Assembly: GCA_964395915.1 (NCBI GenBank)
Contig: CAYNDB010000045.1
Location: forward strand, 1-18,457
DNA from: CAYNDB01 sp964395915
Lineage (GTDB): Bacteria; Nitrospinota_A; UBA7883; JAJRTC01
Direction of reading: 5' to 3'
DNA length: 18,457 bases
Each line of letters opens with the position of its first letter. The first letter of the stretch is position 1. Below the pieces are notes generated by a model. That model was not told where the DNA came from, ran no database searches, and was given only the letters and a program-made list of their open reading frames with translations. Shown one piece after another: positions 1-6,166 of this stretch. Both the position numbers and the translations under genes were made by a program.

Positions 1-415
1 AGCCACCCAAAGAGAAAAACCCACCACCCAACTCCACAAAGCCACTTTAACCCAACTGGCCGCATGGGTCCTTCTGGAGGTTGCAGCTTGCGGGTGCGAG
101 ACGAGTGCAGAAAAGGGCTAGATTTCAGAAAAATATCAAGGTTGTGGTTGTATATGTCTAAGACTCAAAGTGGTCAAGGTTTTAAGCTCACTGACCTGCA
201 ATGGAGTAATCATAACGGACAAGCGGCATGAAGCATCAGGCCCTTTTCAAGAACCTCAGTTTTCACTTATTCTTCTAATCGAACAACATCGATTGTGCTA
301 TTGTTACCTATATGTACAATAAATATCGCCACTTATTGTTATGGCAGCTTGGATTTAAACGGATGGATGGTATCTAAGGGAGTGGGAAAAGGAAAAGCGG
401 AAATAAGGAGGGAGT
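1..415. other. Leader region without a confident gene
   Basis: No recognisable gene lies in these 415 bases. A plus-strand frame is open from the window edge to a TGA at 229-231 (76 codons), but its product is rich in His, Pro and Ser at the start and resembles no family I know; it could be the tail of an unknown gene or chance. The last 130 bases hold several ATTGT/ACAAT half-sites (292-296, 300-304, 316-320, 335-339) that sit where a promoter for the protease gene would be expected. Confidence 0.5.
293..320 (+). promoter_or_regulatory. Candidate promoter of the SDH protease gene
   Basis: A -10-like TACAAT (315-320, 5 of 6 to consensus) lies 16 bases after a poor -35-like TTGTGC (293-298). 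It would give a leader of about 90 bases. An inverted repeat ACAATAA/TTATTGT (316-322 and 333-339) overlaps the -10 and the start of the transcript, as an operator could. The -35 is weak, so this is a tentative call. Confidence 0.25.
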
Positions 416-1576
416 ATGGGATATTACGAAGAATATTTAAATGCAGGCCTGAATGCGGATAGTTTAAATTCCACGCGCAAGGAGCAGCTAAAAAAAATAA
501 GTGAATTACGCGGAGATAGGGATATTATTGTTTATGGCACTGATATGGCAAAGACAAACGTCAAAAATGGTATCTGGTTTGAGGACAGATTACCGTTTTT
601 TGATCAGTTGAGCAACCTTTCGGGGACTGCTATCGACGTTATAATACATACACCAGGTGGAATGGGCGAGACTGTTTTCGAGCTTGTGGAGATGCTGAGG
701 GACAAATATGAGGATGTGGCGTTCATCATCCCTGGGCAGGCCATGAGTGCAGGGACTATCATGGTAATGTCCGGTAATGAAATTCTGATGGGACCCGAAT
801 CCACGCTGGGGCCGATTGACGCACAACTAGCGTGGAAAGACAGGGGACATTCAGCCGACGCATTTCTTAAAGGACTTGAACGGATCAAGGCTGAGGTGGA
901 AGCTACCAAAATTCTGCCTAAAGTATATATCCCTATGTTGAGCAACCTGTCACCTGGCGATATTGAAAATGCCGAGAATGCGCAGGAATTTGGCCGCATT
1001 TTGGTAGAGGACTGGCTGGTAAAATACAAATTCAAGAATTGGGATAAGCACTCCAAAAGTGGGAAGCAGGTTACTGAAAAAGAAAAGAAAACCAGGGCAA
1101 AGGAAATTGCCAAGGAGTTGAGCAAACAGAGTAAATGGAAAACGCATGCCAGACCTATACGCTTACCCGATCTTATAGACCTGGGAATTCAAATAACCAA
1201 TTATCAGGATAAACCGGAGCTTTGCGAAGCGATCAGGCGATACTATACGCTGTTTCTAATGTTCATGGCCAGCACACCGGTTTATAAGATTTATGAGACA
1301 GTTTCATCACAAATTGTAAGGATGGTAGCTATACCAGCTAAGACACCAGAGCAGCAGGAGGTAAATAGCACCAACGCTGAGATTGCTTGCCAAAAATGCG
1401 GAAACAAGAGTAAAATCAAGGTGAAGTTGGTGGATAAAGCAATTGCGGAGAAGCTGAAGCTTGAGAACAAAAGAGAAGTTTTTGCGTGCCCTAGTTGTGG
1501 AGAGAAATTAGACCTTAAAGAGTTAACCAAGGATTTTGAAAAGCAAACAGGGAAAAAGGTGATTTATGAAGAATGA
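416..1576 (+). CDS. SDH-type (ClpP/SppA fold) serine protease with C-terminal zinc ribbon
   Basis: Predicted cytoplasmic serine protease of the serine dehydrogenase proteinase family (SDH_sah), which shares the ClpP/crotonase fold with SppA. Visible marks: the strand and glycine turn IIHTPGGMGETV near residues 76-87 (oxyanion-hole region), the nucleophile Ser111 in GQAMSAGT, and the following STLGPIDAQL segment near 130-138, typical of SppA/SDH proteins. The general base cannot be assigned by eye; His145 and Lys165 are candidates. No signal peptide or membrane segment is seen. After residue 320 comes a Cys4 ribbon: Cys325/Cys328 and Cys358/Cys361, each pair CxxC. The ATG at 416 is preceded by a strong ribosome site (AAGGAGG, 405-411). 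The stop overlaps the next gene, so the two are probably co-translated. The natural substrate is unknown. Fold and family are fairly certain; function is not. Confidence 0.85.
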   Translation: MGYYEEYLNAGLNADSLNSTRKEQLKKISELRGDRDIIVYGTDMAKTNVKNGIWFEDRLPFFDQLSNLSGTAIDVIIHTPGGMGETVFELVEMLRDKYEDVAFIIPGQAMSAGTIMVMSGNEILMGPESTLGPIDAQLAWKDRGHSADAFLKGLERIKAEVEATKILPKVYIPMLSNLSPGDIENAENAQEFGRILVEDWLVKYKFKNWDKHSKSGKQVTEKEKKTRAKEIAKELSKQSKWKTHARPIRLPDLIDLGIQITNYQDKPELCEAIRRYYTLFLMFMASTPVYKIYETVSSQIVRMVAIPAKTPEQQEVNSTNAEIACQKCGNKSKIKVKLVDKAIAEKLKLENKREVFACPSCGEKLDLKELTKDFEKQTGKKVIYEE

Positions 1577-1766
1577 CAAAAATCTGCGTGGAGGGGCGCG
1601 GTTCAAGATTGTTTTGGACAAGGTTCCAAAGAGGGCCAAGTTTGAGTATTATGGCATTGACCTTCAGTATGACGTTGATCTGCACGAAGAGGTGAAGGAA
1701 ATGCTGGAAGCATTGGAGGAGTTTGACAACTCTCAAATCCATTATTCAACGTCAACATCAGCTTAG
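1566..1766 (+). CDS. Small acidic protein coupled to the SDH protease (unknown function)
   Basis: A 66-residue protein starting inside the last codons of the protease gene (11-base overlap), with an A/G-rich AAAAAGG ribosome site (1553-1559) a few bases before the ATG. I do not recognise it. It has a basic N-terminal third with a short beta-type segment (ARFKIVLDKVP), followed by a strongly acidic helical stretch (DLHEEVKEMLEALEEF) and a polar Ser/Thr tail. The overlap suggests it is made in step with the protease, perhaps as partner, regulator or substrate; that role is inferred from position only. A coding origin is supported by the coupling and by the coherent charge pattern. Confidence 0.6.
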   Translation: MKNDKNLRGGARFKIVLDKVPKRAKFEYYGIDLQYDVDLHEEVKEMLEALEEFDNSQIHYSTSTSA

Positions 1767-2069
1767 ACTACCCCCCCCCTCTTCTGTGTGCATGAGGAGG
1801 GATGGCCTAATGGGAGTGTCCATGAATATTGATGGTTTCCCTGTTGAACTTTTCTCTATTACAGGTTTCCACCCCTTCTGTACTTTGCCGTACACTTTTC
1901 CGTATTGAACCCACGCTAATTTATGCCCCTCTTTTTTAAACTTTTGGTACTGGGGGATTTTTTCACATTCTGGCTGAGGGGTGATGTAAATAATATTTTC
2001 TTTCGTAAAATGCCCAAAAACGATCTCTAGTGGACCAAGGGTTGCAAGTATGGTTTCAATCATGACCAT
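1758..2069 (-). CDS. Small hypothetical protein, convergent with the protease operon
   Basis: A 103-residue reading frame that I do not recognise. In its favour: the first of two near-adjacent ATGs (2067-2069) has a good ribosome site (AGGG at 2077-2080), and the product reads like a real protein, with a hydrophobic start (MIETILATLGPLEIVF) and a Lys/aromatic-rich middle containing a near repeat (GKVYGKV). Against it: the 3' end overlaps the last 9 bases of the plus-strand gene and runs through a run of nine G, which codes for part of a Gly tract just before the stop. No domain or membrane segment is evident. Confidence 0.45.
   Translation of the reverse strand: MVMIETILATLGPLEIVFGHFTKENIIYITPQPECEKIPQYQKFKKEGHKLAWVQYGKVYGKVQKGWKPVIEKSSTGKPSIFMDTPIRPSLLMHTEEGGGSLS
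1777..1801 (+). terminator. Weak hairpin after the protease operon
   Basis: Eleven bases after the stop of the 66-residue gene, CCCTCTTC (1777-1784) pairs with GAGGAGGG (1794-1801), with one G-T wobble and a 9-base loop. A run of nine C (1771-1779) precedes and overlaps it. No T tract follows on the plus strand, so it is at best a weak or factor-dependent end point. It lies within the convergent minus-strand gene. Confidence 0.25.
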
Positions 2070-2094
2070 TTATTTTCCCTACCGAAATTGAAAC

Positions 2095-2116
2095 TATTGG
2101 TGACTTATTGGTGACT
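2095..2116. repeat. Perfect 11-bp tandem repeat beside tRNA-Lys
   Basis: TATTGGTGACT occurs twice head to tail (2095-2105 and 2106-2116), 49 bases beyond the tRNA 3' end. Short direct repeats at this place are typical of the arm or core sites left by tyrosine integrases that use tRNA 3' ends, but no integrase gene is in the window. An 8-bp palindrome GGTTAACC (2145-2152) lies between the repeat and the tRNA. Confidence 0.6.
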
Positions 2117-2157
2117 CGGCCTCTCGCACTTGTGTAAAGTTCAAGGTTAACCTATTG

Positions 2158-2162
2158 AAAAA
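2158..2162 (-). terminator. T5 tract after tRNA-Lys
   Basis: Read on the minus strand, five T follow the encoded CCA of the tRNA by two bases. Together with the tRNA acceptor stem this may serve as the transcript end; there is no separate hairpin, so the call is weak. Confidence 0.25.
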
Positions 2163-2164
2163 TA

Positions 2165-2240
2165 TGGTGAGCCGTGCAGGGATCGAACCTGCGACAAGCT
2201 GATTAAGAGTCAGCTGCTCTACCAACTGAGCTAACGGCCC
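2165..2240 (-). tRNA. tRNA-Lys (anticodon CTT)
   Basis: A complete 76-nt tRNA on the minus strand. The acceptor arms GGGCCGT and ACGGCTC pair with one G-U, followed by discriminator A and an encoded CCA (2165-2167). The D arm begins GCTCAGTTGGTAGAGC. The anticodon stem GCTGA/TCAGC encloses the loop CTCTTAA, giving anticodon CTT, which reads AAG lysine codons. The T arm contains the standard GGTTCGATCC. Its 3' end faces the protease region, the usual side for integrated elements. Confidence 0.95.
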
Positions 2241-2279
2241 GCTGAGTGGAATACACCAAACGGTCATACCTTTACATAT

Positions 2280-2285
2280 ATTATA
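2280..2285 (-). promoter_or_regulatory. Candidate -10 box for tRNA-Lys
   Basis: A perfect TATAAT on the minus strand lies 40 bases before the first base of the tRNA. No convincing -35 stands at 16-18 bases from it, so only the -10 is proposed. The rest of the 149 bases between tRNA and aminotransferase shows only a TTCCA-A-TGGAA palindrome (2345-2355) and a T7 run (2364-2370). Confidence 0.35.
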
Positions 2286-2389
2286 GTAAAACTGCAATCG
2301 ATTTTCTTGCCATGGCCGGGATAGTATCCACGTAAACCTATAAGTTCCAATGGAAAAGTTGATTTTTTTATGACACTGAATAACACTTA

Positions 2390-3481
2390 TTAGCTTGTCG
2401 CTTTTATTAGCGTCTCAACCACCTTGTCCTGGTCGCTTTCAGTTAAATATGGGCTCATCGGCAGGCTGATAACCTTATTAGCTACACTCTCTGAAACAGG
2501 AAATGAGCCTTCACCCTTGTTCAAGTAATCAAACGCAGGCTGCAAATTCAACGGCACGGGATAATGAACCGCAGTTGGAATTCCACTATCCATAAGCTTT
2601 TTCTGAACCGTATCGCGCCCGTTCACCTGTACGGTAAACTGAGCGTAGACATGGGTGTTCCACTCTGCTGTATAAGGAGTAGGCGTTACGCCATCAAGGA
2701 GCCTTATATAGCGAGCGCCAATTTTTGCCCTGGCATCTATTTCACTTGGGAATATGGCCAGCTTCTCCAGCAGTATCGCGGCCTGGATTGTATCCATCCG
2801 CCCATTTATACCTATCCGGGTATGTTTGTATCTTTGAGACTGGCCATGATCCTTAATCTGACGTATTTTTTCAGCCAGCGCATCGTCATCTGTAAAACAC
2901 GCTCCCCCATCCCCATAACAGCCGAGCGGCTTGGCCGGGAAAAAACTGGCTGTGCCGATTGTGGACAAGGAACATGATTTTCCCCCTTTGTATTCCGCTC
3001 CAAAGCTTTGCGCCCCATCTTCTATTACAACTATTCCCCGCTCCTTTGCTATCGCGTTTATCCGGTCCAGATCAGCGCATTGCCCATATAGGCTTACCGG
3101 AACGATCGCCTTAGTGTGTTCTGTTATCGCGCTCCCAATTAACGATGGGTCGATATTATATGTCGCAGGATCGATATCCACGAACACAGGCTTTGCGCCC
3201 AATAAAGATATCGTTTCCGCGGTCGCTATAAAAGTAAACGGAGTGGTGATAACCTCATCCCCAGGGCCGACTCCGACCGCCATCAGCGCAATAAGTAATG
3301 CGTCAGTCCCGCTGGAAACGCAAATAGAGTGTCTCACGCCAATATATTCGGAAAGTTTGGCTTCAAGTTCTCCTACCTCAGGACCCATGATAAACCTTCC
3401 GTGACTCAGCACAGTTTGTATACGCTGGTTTATTTTTTCACTGATGAGGCTATATTGAGCCTTCAGGTCTATAAATTCCAT
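2390..3481 (-). CDS. WbpE-like PLP-dependent sugar aminotransferase (DegT/DnrJ/EryC1/StrS family)
   Basis: Predicted to transfer an amino group to a UDP-linked 3-keto sugar acid, the step that makes UDP-2-acetamido-3-amino-hexuronic acids for O-antigen or other surface glycans (WbpE/WlbC branch). The 363-residue protein has the family layout from end to end: an MEFIDLKAQ start, SGTDALLIAL near 57-66, GPGDEVITTPFTFIATAET near 72-90, the PLP-stacking EDGAQSFGA with Asp155, and the PLP lysine Lys184 in SFFPAKPLGCYGDGGA, which as I recall matches Pseudomonas WbpE almost exactly. GINGRMD and VPTAVHYPVPL motifs follow. None of the other genes of the pathway (dehydrogenase, acetyltransferase, epimerase) is in the window, so it stands alone here. 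It is divergent from dnaN and has its own good promoter. The exact sugar substrate is inferred. Confidence 0.9.
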   Translation of the reverse strand: MEFIDLKAQYSLISEKINQRIQTVLSHGRFIMGPEVGELEAKLSEYIGVRHSICVSSGTDALLIALMAVGVGPGDEVITTPFTFIATAETISLLGAKPVFVDIDPATYNIDPSLIGSAITEHTKAIVPVSLYGQCADLDRINAIAKERGIVVIEDGAQSFGAEYKGGKSCSLSTIGTASFFPAKPLGCYGDGGACFTDDDALAEKIRQIKDHGQSQRYKHTRIGINGRMDTIQAAILLEKLAIFPSEIDARAKIGARYIRLLDGVTPTPYTAEWNTHVYAQFTVQVNGRDTVQKKLMDSGIPTAVHYPVPLNLQPAFDYLNKGEGSFPVSESVANKVISLPMSPYLTESDQDKVVETLIKATS

Positions 3482-3519
3482 GATTTGTCTTAAGTTGTAG
3501 TTATTAGGAACAGGCGAAG

Positions 3520-3548
3520 ATACTATATTACAAGCTGTTGCTGGTCAA
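3520..3548 (-). promoter_or_regulatory. Promoter of the WbpE-like gene
   Basis: On the minus strand TTGACC (3543-3548) is followed after exactly 17 bases by TAGTAT (3520-3525), 5 of 6 and 4 of 6 to the sigma-70 consensus. It predicts a leader of roughly 30 bases before the ATG at 3479-3481. Confidence 0.5.
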
Positions 3549-3629
3549 GAAGTGAAAAACCAAAACAACTTAAACCTTGTCTGAAAAACATGATATCTCC
3601 TCATCGCTGGCTGTCGGGACCGCGAAGCG

Positions 3630-3651
3630 CAACTTGAAGTAAAACAAGTTG
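3630..3651. repeat. Inverted repeat in the wbpE/dnaN intergenic region
   Basis: CAACTTG (3630-3636) and CAAGTTG (3645-3651) form a perfect 7-bp inverted repeat with an 8-base spacer, midway between the two divergent genes. It could be an operator or a small hairpin; there is no T tract to make it a terminator. Confidence 0.4.
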
Positions 3652-3681
3652 TACAGTAAAATTCCTGAATATCAATGTTTA

Positions 3682-3711
3682 TTGACACATTCTAATTAAA
3701 ATTGATACCAT
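3682..3711 (+). promoter_or_regulatory. Promoter of dnaN
   Basis: A perfect -35 TTGACA (3682-3687) is followed after 18 bases by an extended -10, TG-A-TACCAT (3703-3711). The predicted start near 3718 leaves a leader of about 94 bases. Inverted TATCAAT/ATTGATA half-sites (3670-3676, 3701-3707) flank the -35. Confidence 0.45.
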
Positions 3712-3768
3712 GTCGAAGTCTTTAGCACAGGTTCAAAAGCAACATTGCTAAGGTAAAGAACATCGACC

Positions 3769-3784
3769 ACAATATTTATATTGT
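3769..3784. promoter_or_regulatory. Palindrome in the dnaN leader (possible operator)
   Basis: ACAATAT-TT-ATATTGT is a perfect 7-bp inverted repeat ending 27 bases before the dnaN ATG, just upstream of the ribosome site AAGGAGA (3794-3800). It could bind a dimeric repressor, or fold in the RNA, though the 2-base centre makes a DNA site more likely. Confidence 0.4.
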
Positions 3785-3811
3785 AAGATTAATAAGGAGA
3801 TTATCCTGCCC

Positions 3812-4915
3812 ATGGAATTCACTGTTGGCCGCGACGAATTTTTTAAAAGCCTCCAAAGAGCGCAAGGTATTGTTTCCACAAAAGGCGCAATGCCTATTCT
3901 GGCCAACATTCTTATTGAAGCGTCAGAATCAGGAATCATGCTGTTTGCCACGAATCTTGACATGGGGCTTCGAGGCTCTTGTGAAGCGACTGTAGCGAAT
4001 ACCGGGAAAATAACGGTTCAGGCAAAAAAGCTTTTTGACGTGGTTCGGGAACTCCCGTCACAAAATATTCTTGTCAAAACCGACGATGACGGCAGGCTTC
4101 GGGTGACCTGTGGTAAAACAAAATTCAACCTTGCCACTATCAGCTCCGACGAATTTCCATCGTTCCCTGAATACGACGAATCGAAGTTTATAGGGCTGGA
4201 CAGTGAAATGCTTCTGGAAATGATTCGCAAGACAAGTTTCGCCATTTCACAGGATGAAACCCGCTTGACTCTCAACGGAGCGTTTCTTGAGGTGAGCGCT
4301 ACAAAAGCCAGGATGGTGGCCACCGACGGGCATCGTCTTGCGTTTATAGAAAGAGAAGGGGCGTTCAAGGTATCCGATACAGCCAAAGCCATCATCGCGC
4401 GAAAAGCGATACAGGAATTGAACAAACTTATTAGTGAGGACGACTCACCAGTTCAATTCACTCAACAGGATAATCATGTGGTGTTTAAAAAAGGCGACAT
4501 CGTTATGGTTGTCAGGCTTATCGAAGGGGCGTATCCAAATTATGAGCAGGTAATCCCCAAACCGCCATACACACATGAAGCCACGCTGCCTATATCGGAG
4601 TTCATGCACAGCCTTCGACGAGTGGTGACGATGGCGGATGAAAAATCGCACATGGTGAACATGACTTTCTCTCCTGGCAAACTTGAGGTATCGAGCGAAG
4701 GAGGGGAACTGGGTGAAGCAAAGGACGAGTTATCAATAGAATACGACGGTGAAGGCTTGTCAGTGGGCCTTAACGCCAACTATTTTCTCGATGTCCTTAA
4801 CGTTCTTAACGACGAGAATGTAATACTTAAAATGCAGGATCCCTTAAGCCCAGTTTTGGCCCAGGCTCCGGGGGATAGCGGACTGCTCTGCATAGTTATG
4901 CCGATGCGTCTTTAA
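3812..4915 (+). CDS. dnaN: DNA polymerase III sliding clamp (beta subunit)
   Basis: The beta clamp, a ring-shaped dimer that holds replicative and repair polymerases on DNA. The 367-residue length is normal for the family. The N-terminus MEFTVGRDEFFKSLQRAQGIV...MPILANILIEA matches the first clamp domain, ATDGHRLAFIER marks the domain 2 signature, and the protein ends in the characteristic VMPMRL. The start at 3812 aligns with other clamps; the ribosome site AAGGAGA (3794-3800) is rather far (about 12 bases) but no better in-frame start exists. Oddly for a bacterial chromosome, neither dnaA, recF nor gyrB is next to it: the neighbours are a sugar aminotransferase and an unknown gene. Confidence 0.97.
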   Translation: MEFTVGRDEFFKSLQRAQGIVSTKGAMPILANILIEASESGIMLFATNLDMGLRGSCEATVANTGKITVQAKKLFDVVRELPSQNILVKTDDDGRLRVTCGKTKFNLATISSDEFPSFPEYDESKFIGLDSEMLLEMIRKTSFAISQDETRLTLNGAFLEVSATKARMVATDGHRLAFIEREGAFKVSDTAKAIIARKAIQELNKLISEDDSPVQFTQQDNHVVFKKGDIVMVVRLIEGAYPNYEQVIPKPPYTHEATLPISEFMHSLRRVVTMADEKSHMVNMTFSPGKLEVSSEGGELGEAKDELSIEYDGEGLSVGLNANYFLDVLNVLNDENVILKMQDPLSPVLAQAPGDSGLLCIVMPMRL

Positions 4916-4974
4916 AGCCACATATAAATAGCCAAAACCTGCTATCTTCACGTTTCTTCTTACCTTTTAAGCGC

Positions 4975-4980
4975 TATAAT
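4975..4980 (+). promoter_or_regulatory. Candidate -10 box for the 145-residue gene
   Basis: A perfect TATAAT lies in the 147-base gap after dnaN, within a small inverted repeat GCTAT-AATA-ATAGC (4973-4986). The sequence 16-18 bases upstream (TTTCTT) is a poor -35. The gene may instead be read through from dnaN. Confidence 0.3.
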
Positions 4981-5062
4981 AATAGCATTTATGGGCCAGT
5001 TTACCAGAATTGTATGAGACAGTTCCCTAGTTGTCAGGAGTAGTTTTTAGCAGTGAGGTTTC

Positions 5063-5500
5063 TTGTCAAATATGATTGAAATAGACCAAGATTTATCCGG
5101 GCAAGCGCCAAAAGAAGCTTATATGGTCGAAGTGAAAAAATGGGCTATTTATATGCTTACAACGCTCAGGAGCCTGCCAAGCACGGCGGAAAAGCTTACT
5201 TTATTGCGACAGGTGGATAAGGTCAAAGACGCTTACTATATTTCTGTCGAAGAGCTACCCGCCTATTCCGGCGCTCTTGCCGTGCTTTCAAATAAAGCGG
5301 TGAGCCTCCTTACCGGAAAAAGCGTTGAGTCCGGATATAGCAAAAAACGAATATTGGACCTTTTAAGGTCAAACATTTTGCGCGCCATGATGGATAAGGA
5401 TCCGGATCAGTTCATAAAGCTGAAAGATTTTCTGGAAATAAAAAGCATGGTGGGCGAACGGAGCGAAACTCTTTCCCGCCTCTCAAGAAGCGGGCGCTGA
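5063..5500 (+). CDS. Hypothetical protein between dnaN and the pilus operon
   Basis: A protein of about 145 residues that I do not recognise. It appears almost wholly helical, with no signal peptide, membrane segment or cysteine, mixed charge, and a basic, Ser/Arg-rich C-terminus (LSRLSRSGR). The middle contains a KLTLLRQVDKVKDAYYISVEEL stretch split by short turns. Two starts are possible: TTG at 5063, four bases after GTGAGG (5053-5058), or ATG at 5072, about 13 bases after it; spacing slightly favours TTG. The gene follows dnaN by 147 bases and precedes pilV by 123, on the same strand, so it could belong with either or neither. Real coding is likely from its length, its ribosome site and the protein-like composition. 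Confidence 0.7.
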   Translation: MSNMIEIDQDLSGQAPKEAYMVEVKKWAIYMLTTLRSLPSTAEKLTLLRQVDKVKDAYYISVEELPAYSGALAVLSNKAVSLLTGKSVESGYSKKRILDLLRSNILRAMMDKDPDQFIKLKDFLEIKSMVGERSETLSRLSRSGR

Positions 5501-5538
5501 AGTAAATAAGAGGGAATCATAGCTACGGGACATTTGTC

Positions 5539-5568
5539 CTGACAAGCCGGGTAGTTTTACGGTATATT
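5539..5568 (+). promoter_or_regulatory. Promoter of the minor pilin operon
   Basis: CTGACA (5539-5544) and TATATT (5563-5568), each 5 of 6 to sigma-70 consensus, are 18 bases apart. The palindrome TTGTC-CT-GACAA (5534-5545) overlaps the -35 and is a possible operator. No sigma-54 type element is seen in the 123-base gap. Confidence 0.4.
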
Positions 5569-5586
5569 TAAATCATCCCCATTCCC

Positions 5587-5621
5587 CACTTGAGGTTTGT
5601 GTTTTTAAGTGAGGAACACTT
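5587..5621 (+). promoter_or_regulatory. Alternative hairpins around the pilV ribosome site
   Basis: CACTT (5587-5591), AAGTG (5607-5611) and CACTT (5617-5621) form three arms of which the middle one can pair with either outer one. Pairing with the downstream arm puts the Shine-Dalgarno core GAGG (5611-5614) partly in stem and loop of a small hairpin ending two bases before the ATG. Each stem is only 5 bp. Confidence 0.3.
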
Positions 5622-5623
5622 AG

Positions 5624-6166
5624 ATGTCGGCCATAAAGATGATGTTTGTAAAAGCTTTTAACAAGCGACAGACATCTTTCAGCAATCATATCAGATCATC
5701 CTGTTCGTCAGGATTCACTTTGATTGAGATCCTCGTTTCCATAGTAATCCTGACTGTTGGTATTCTTGGCGTCACGGCCATGCAATCCGCCTCGCTAAAT
5801 GGCGGAGTGGCGGCAAGGAGTATGGACTCCGCGGTTAACGTAGCCTCGGAAGCTCTGGACCGTATTCAGGCGAACGTAAAAAATATCGGAGACTATGGGG
5901 CCACTTTTACCGTAGCTCCGGTTGATGATTCAGATACCGATCCAACTAACAATGGAGAAAGGCCGTCGGGGTCGGCGGCGGCGGCGGATTATGATTCTAT
6001 ATATAACCGTATGCGCGAGATGAATTTAGGGTTGGGCACATTAACGATAACATTCCAATATGACACTCCTGTGACGGGGGTGAACACCGCCTCCGCGGTT
6101 GTGTCATGGAACAACAAAAGTCAGGTAAAACGATGTCGGGTGACATACTTAATCGCAAGCGATTAA
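5624..6166 (+). CDS. pilV: Minor type IV prepilin, PilV-like
   Basis: First gene of the pilus operon: a minor pilin expected to be processed by PilD at the inner membrane and to join PilW, PilX and a FimT-like protein in the complex that primes pilus assembly. The 180-residue protein has a 30-residue leader ending in Gly, followed by FTLIEILVSIVILTVGILGVTAMQ (from residue 31) with Glu at position 5 of the mature form, the PilV pattern. The leader is longer than usual, and other starts downstream (Met6, Met7) would shorten it; the ATG at 5624 has the best ribosome site (GAGGA, 5611-5615). A TCG(GCG)4 run (5972-5986) encodes a short alanine tract, which could vary in length without loss of frame. 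pilW starts within its 3' end. Confidence 0.88.
   Translation: MSAIKMMFVKAFNKRQTSFSNHIRSSCSSGFTLIEILVSIVILTVGILGVTAMQSASLNGGVAARSMDSAVNVASEALDRIQANVKNIGDYGATFTVAPVDDSDTDPTNNGERPSGSAAAADYDSIYNRMREMNLGLGTLTITFQYDTPVTGVNTASAVVSWNNKSQVKRCRVTYLIASD

Noticed and set aside
1..231. Open frame from the window edge to a TGA at 229-231
   Set aside because: No recognisable protein features and unusual composition; I cannot tell a gene tail from chance, so it is only mentioned in the leader region entry.
604..1125. 173-residue frame antisense to the protease
   Set aside because: Shadow of the plus-strand codon pattern; Ser/Leu-rich product without family likeness and no good start.
1771..1779. C9 run as a phase-variable switch
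   Set aside because: In all three frames the minus-strand gene stops within a few codons of the run, so slippage would change only the last residues.
2094..2297. 67-residue minus-strand frame across the tRNA
   Set aside because: It is a translation of the tRNA-Lys gene (the well-known false protein LAQLVEQLTLNQLVAGSIPARL); not a gene.
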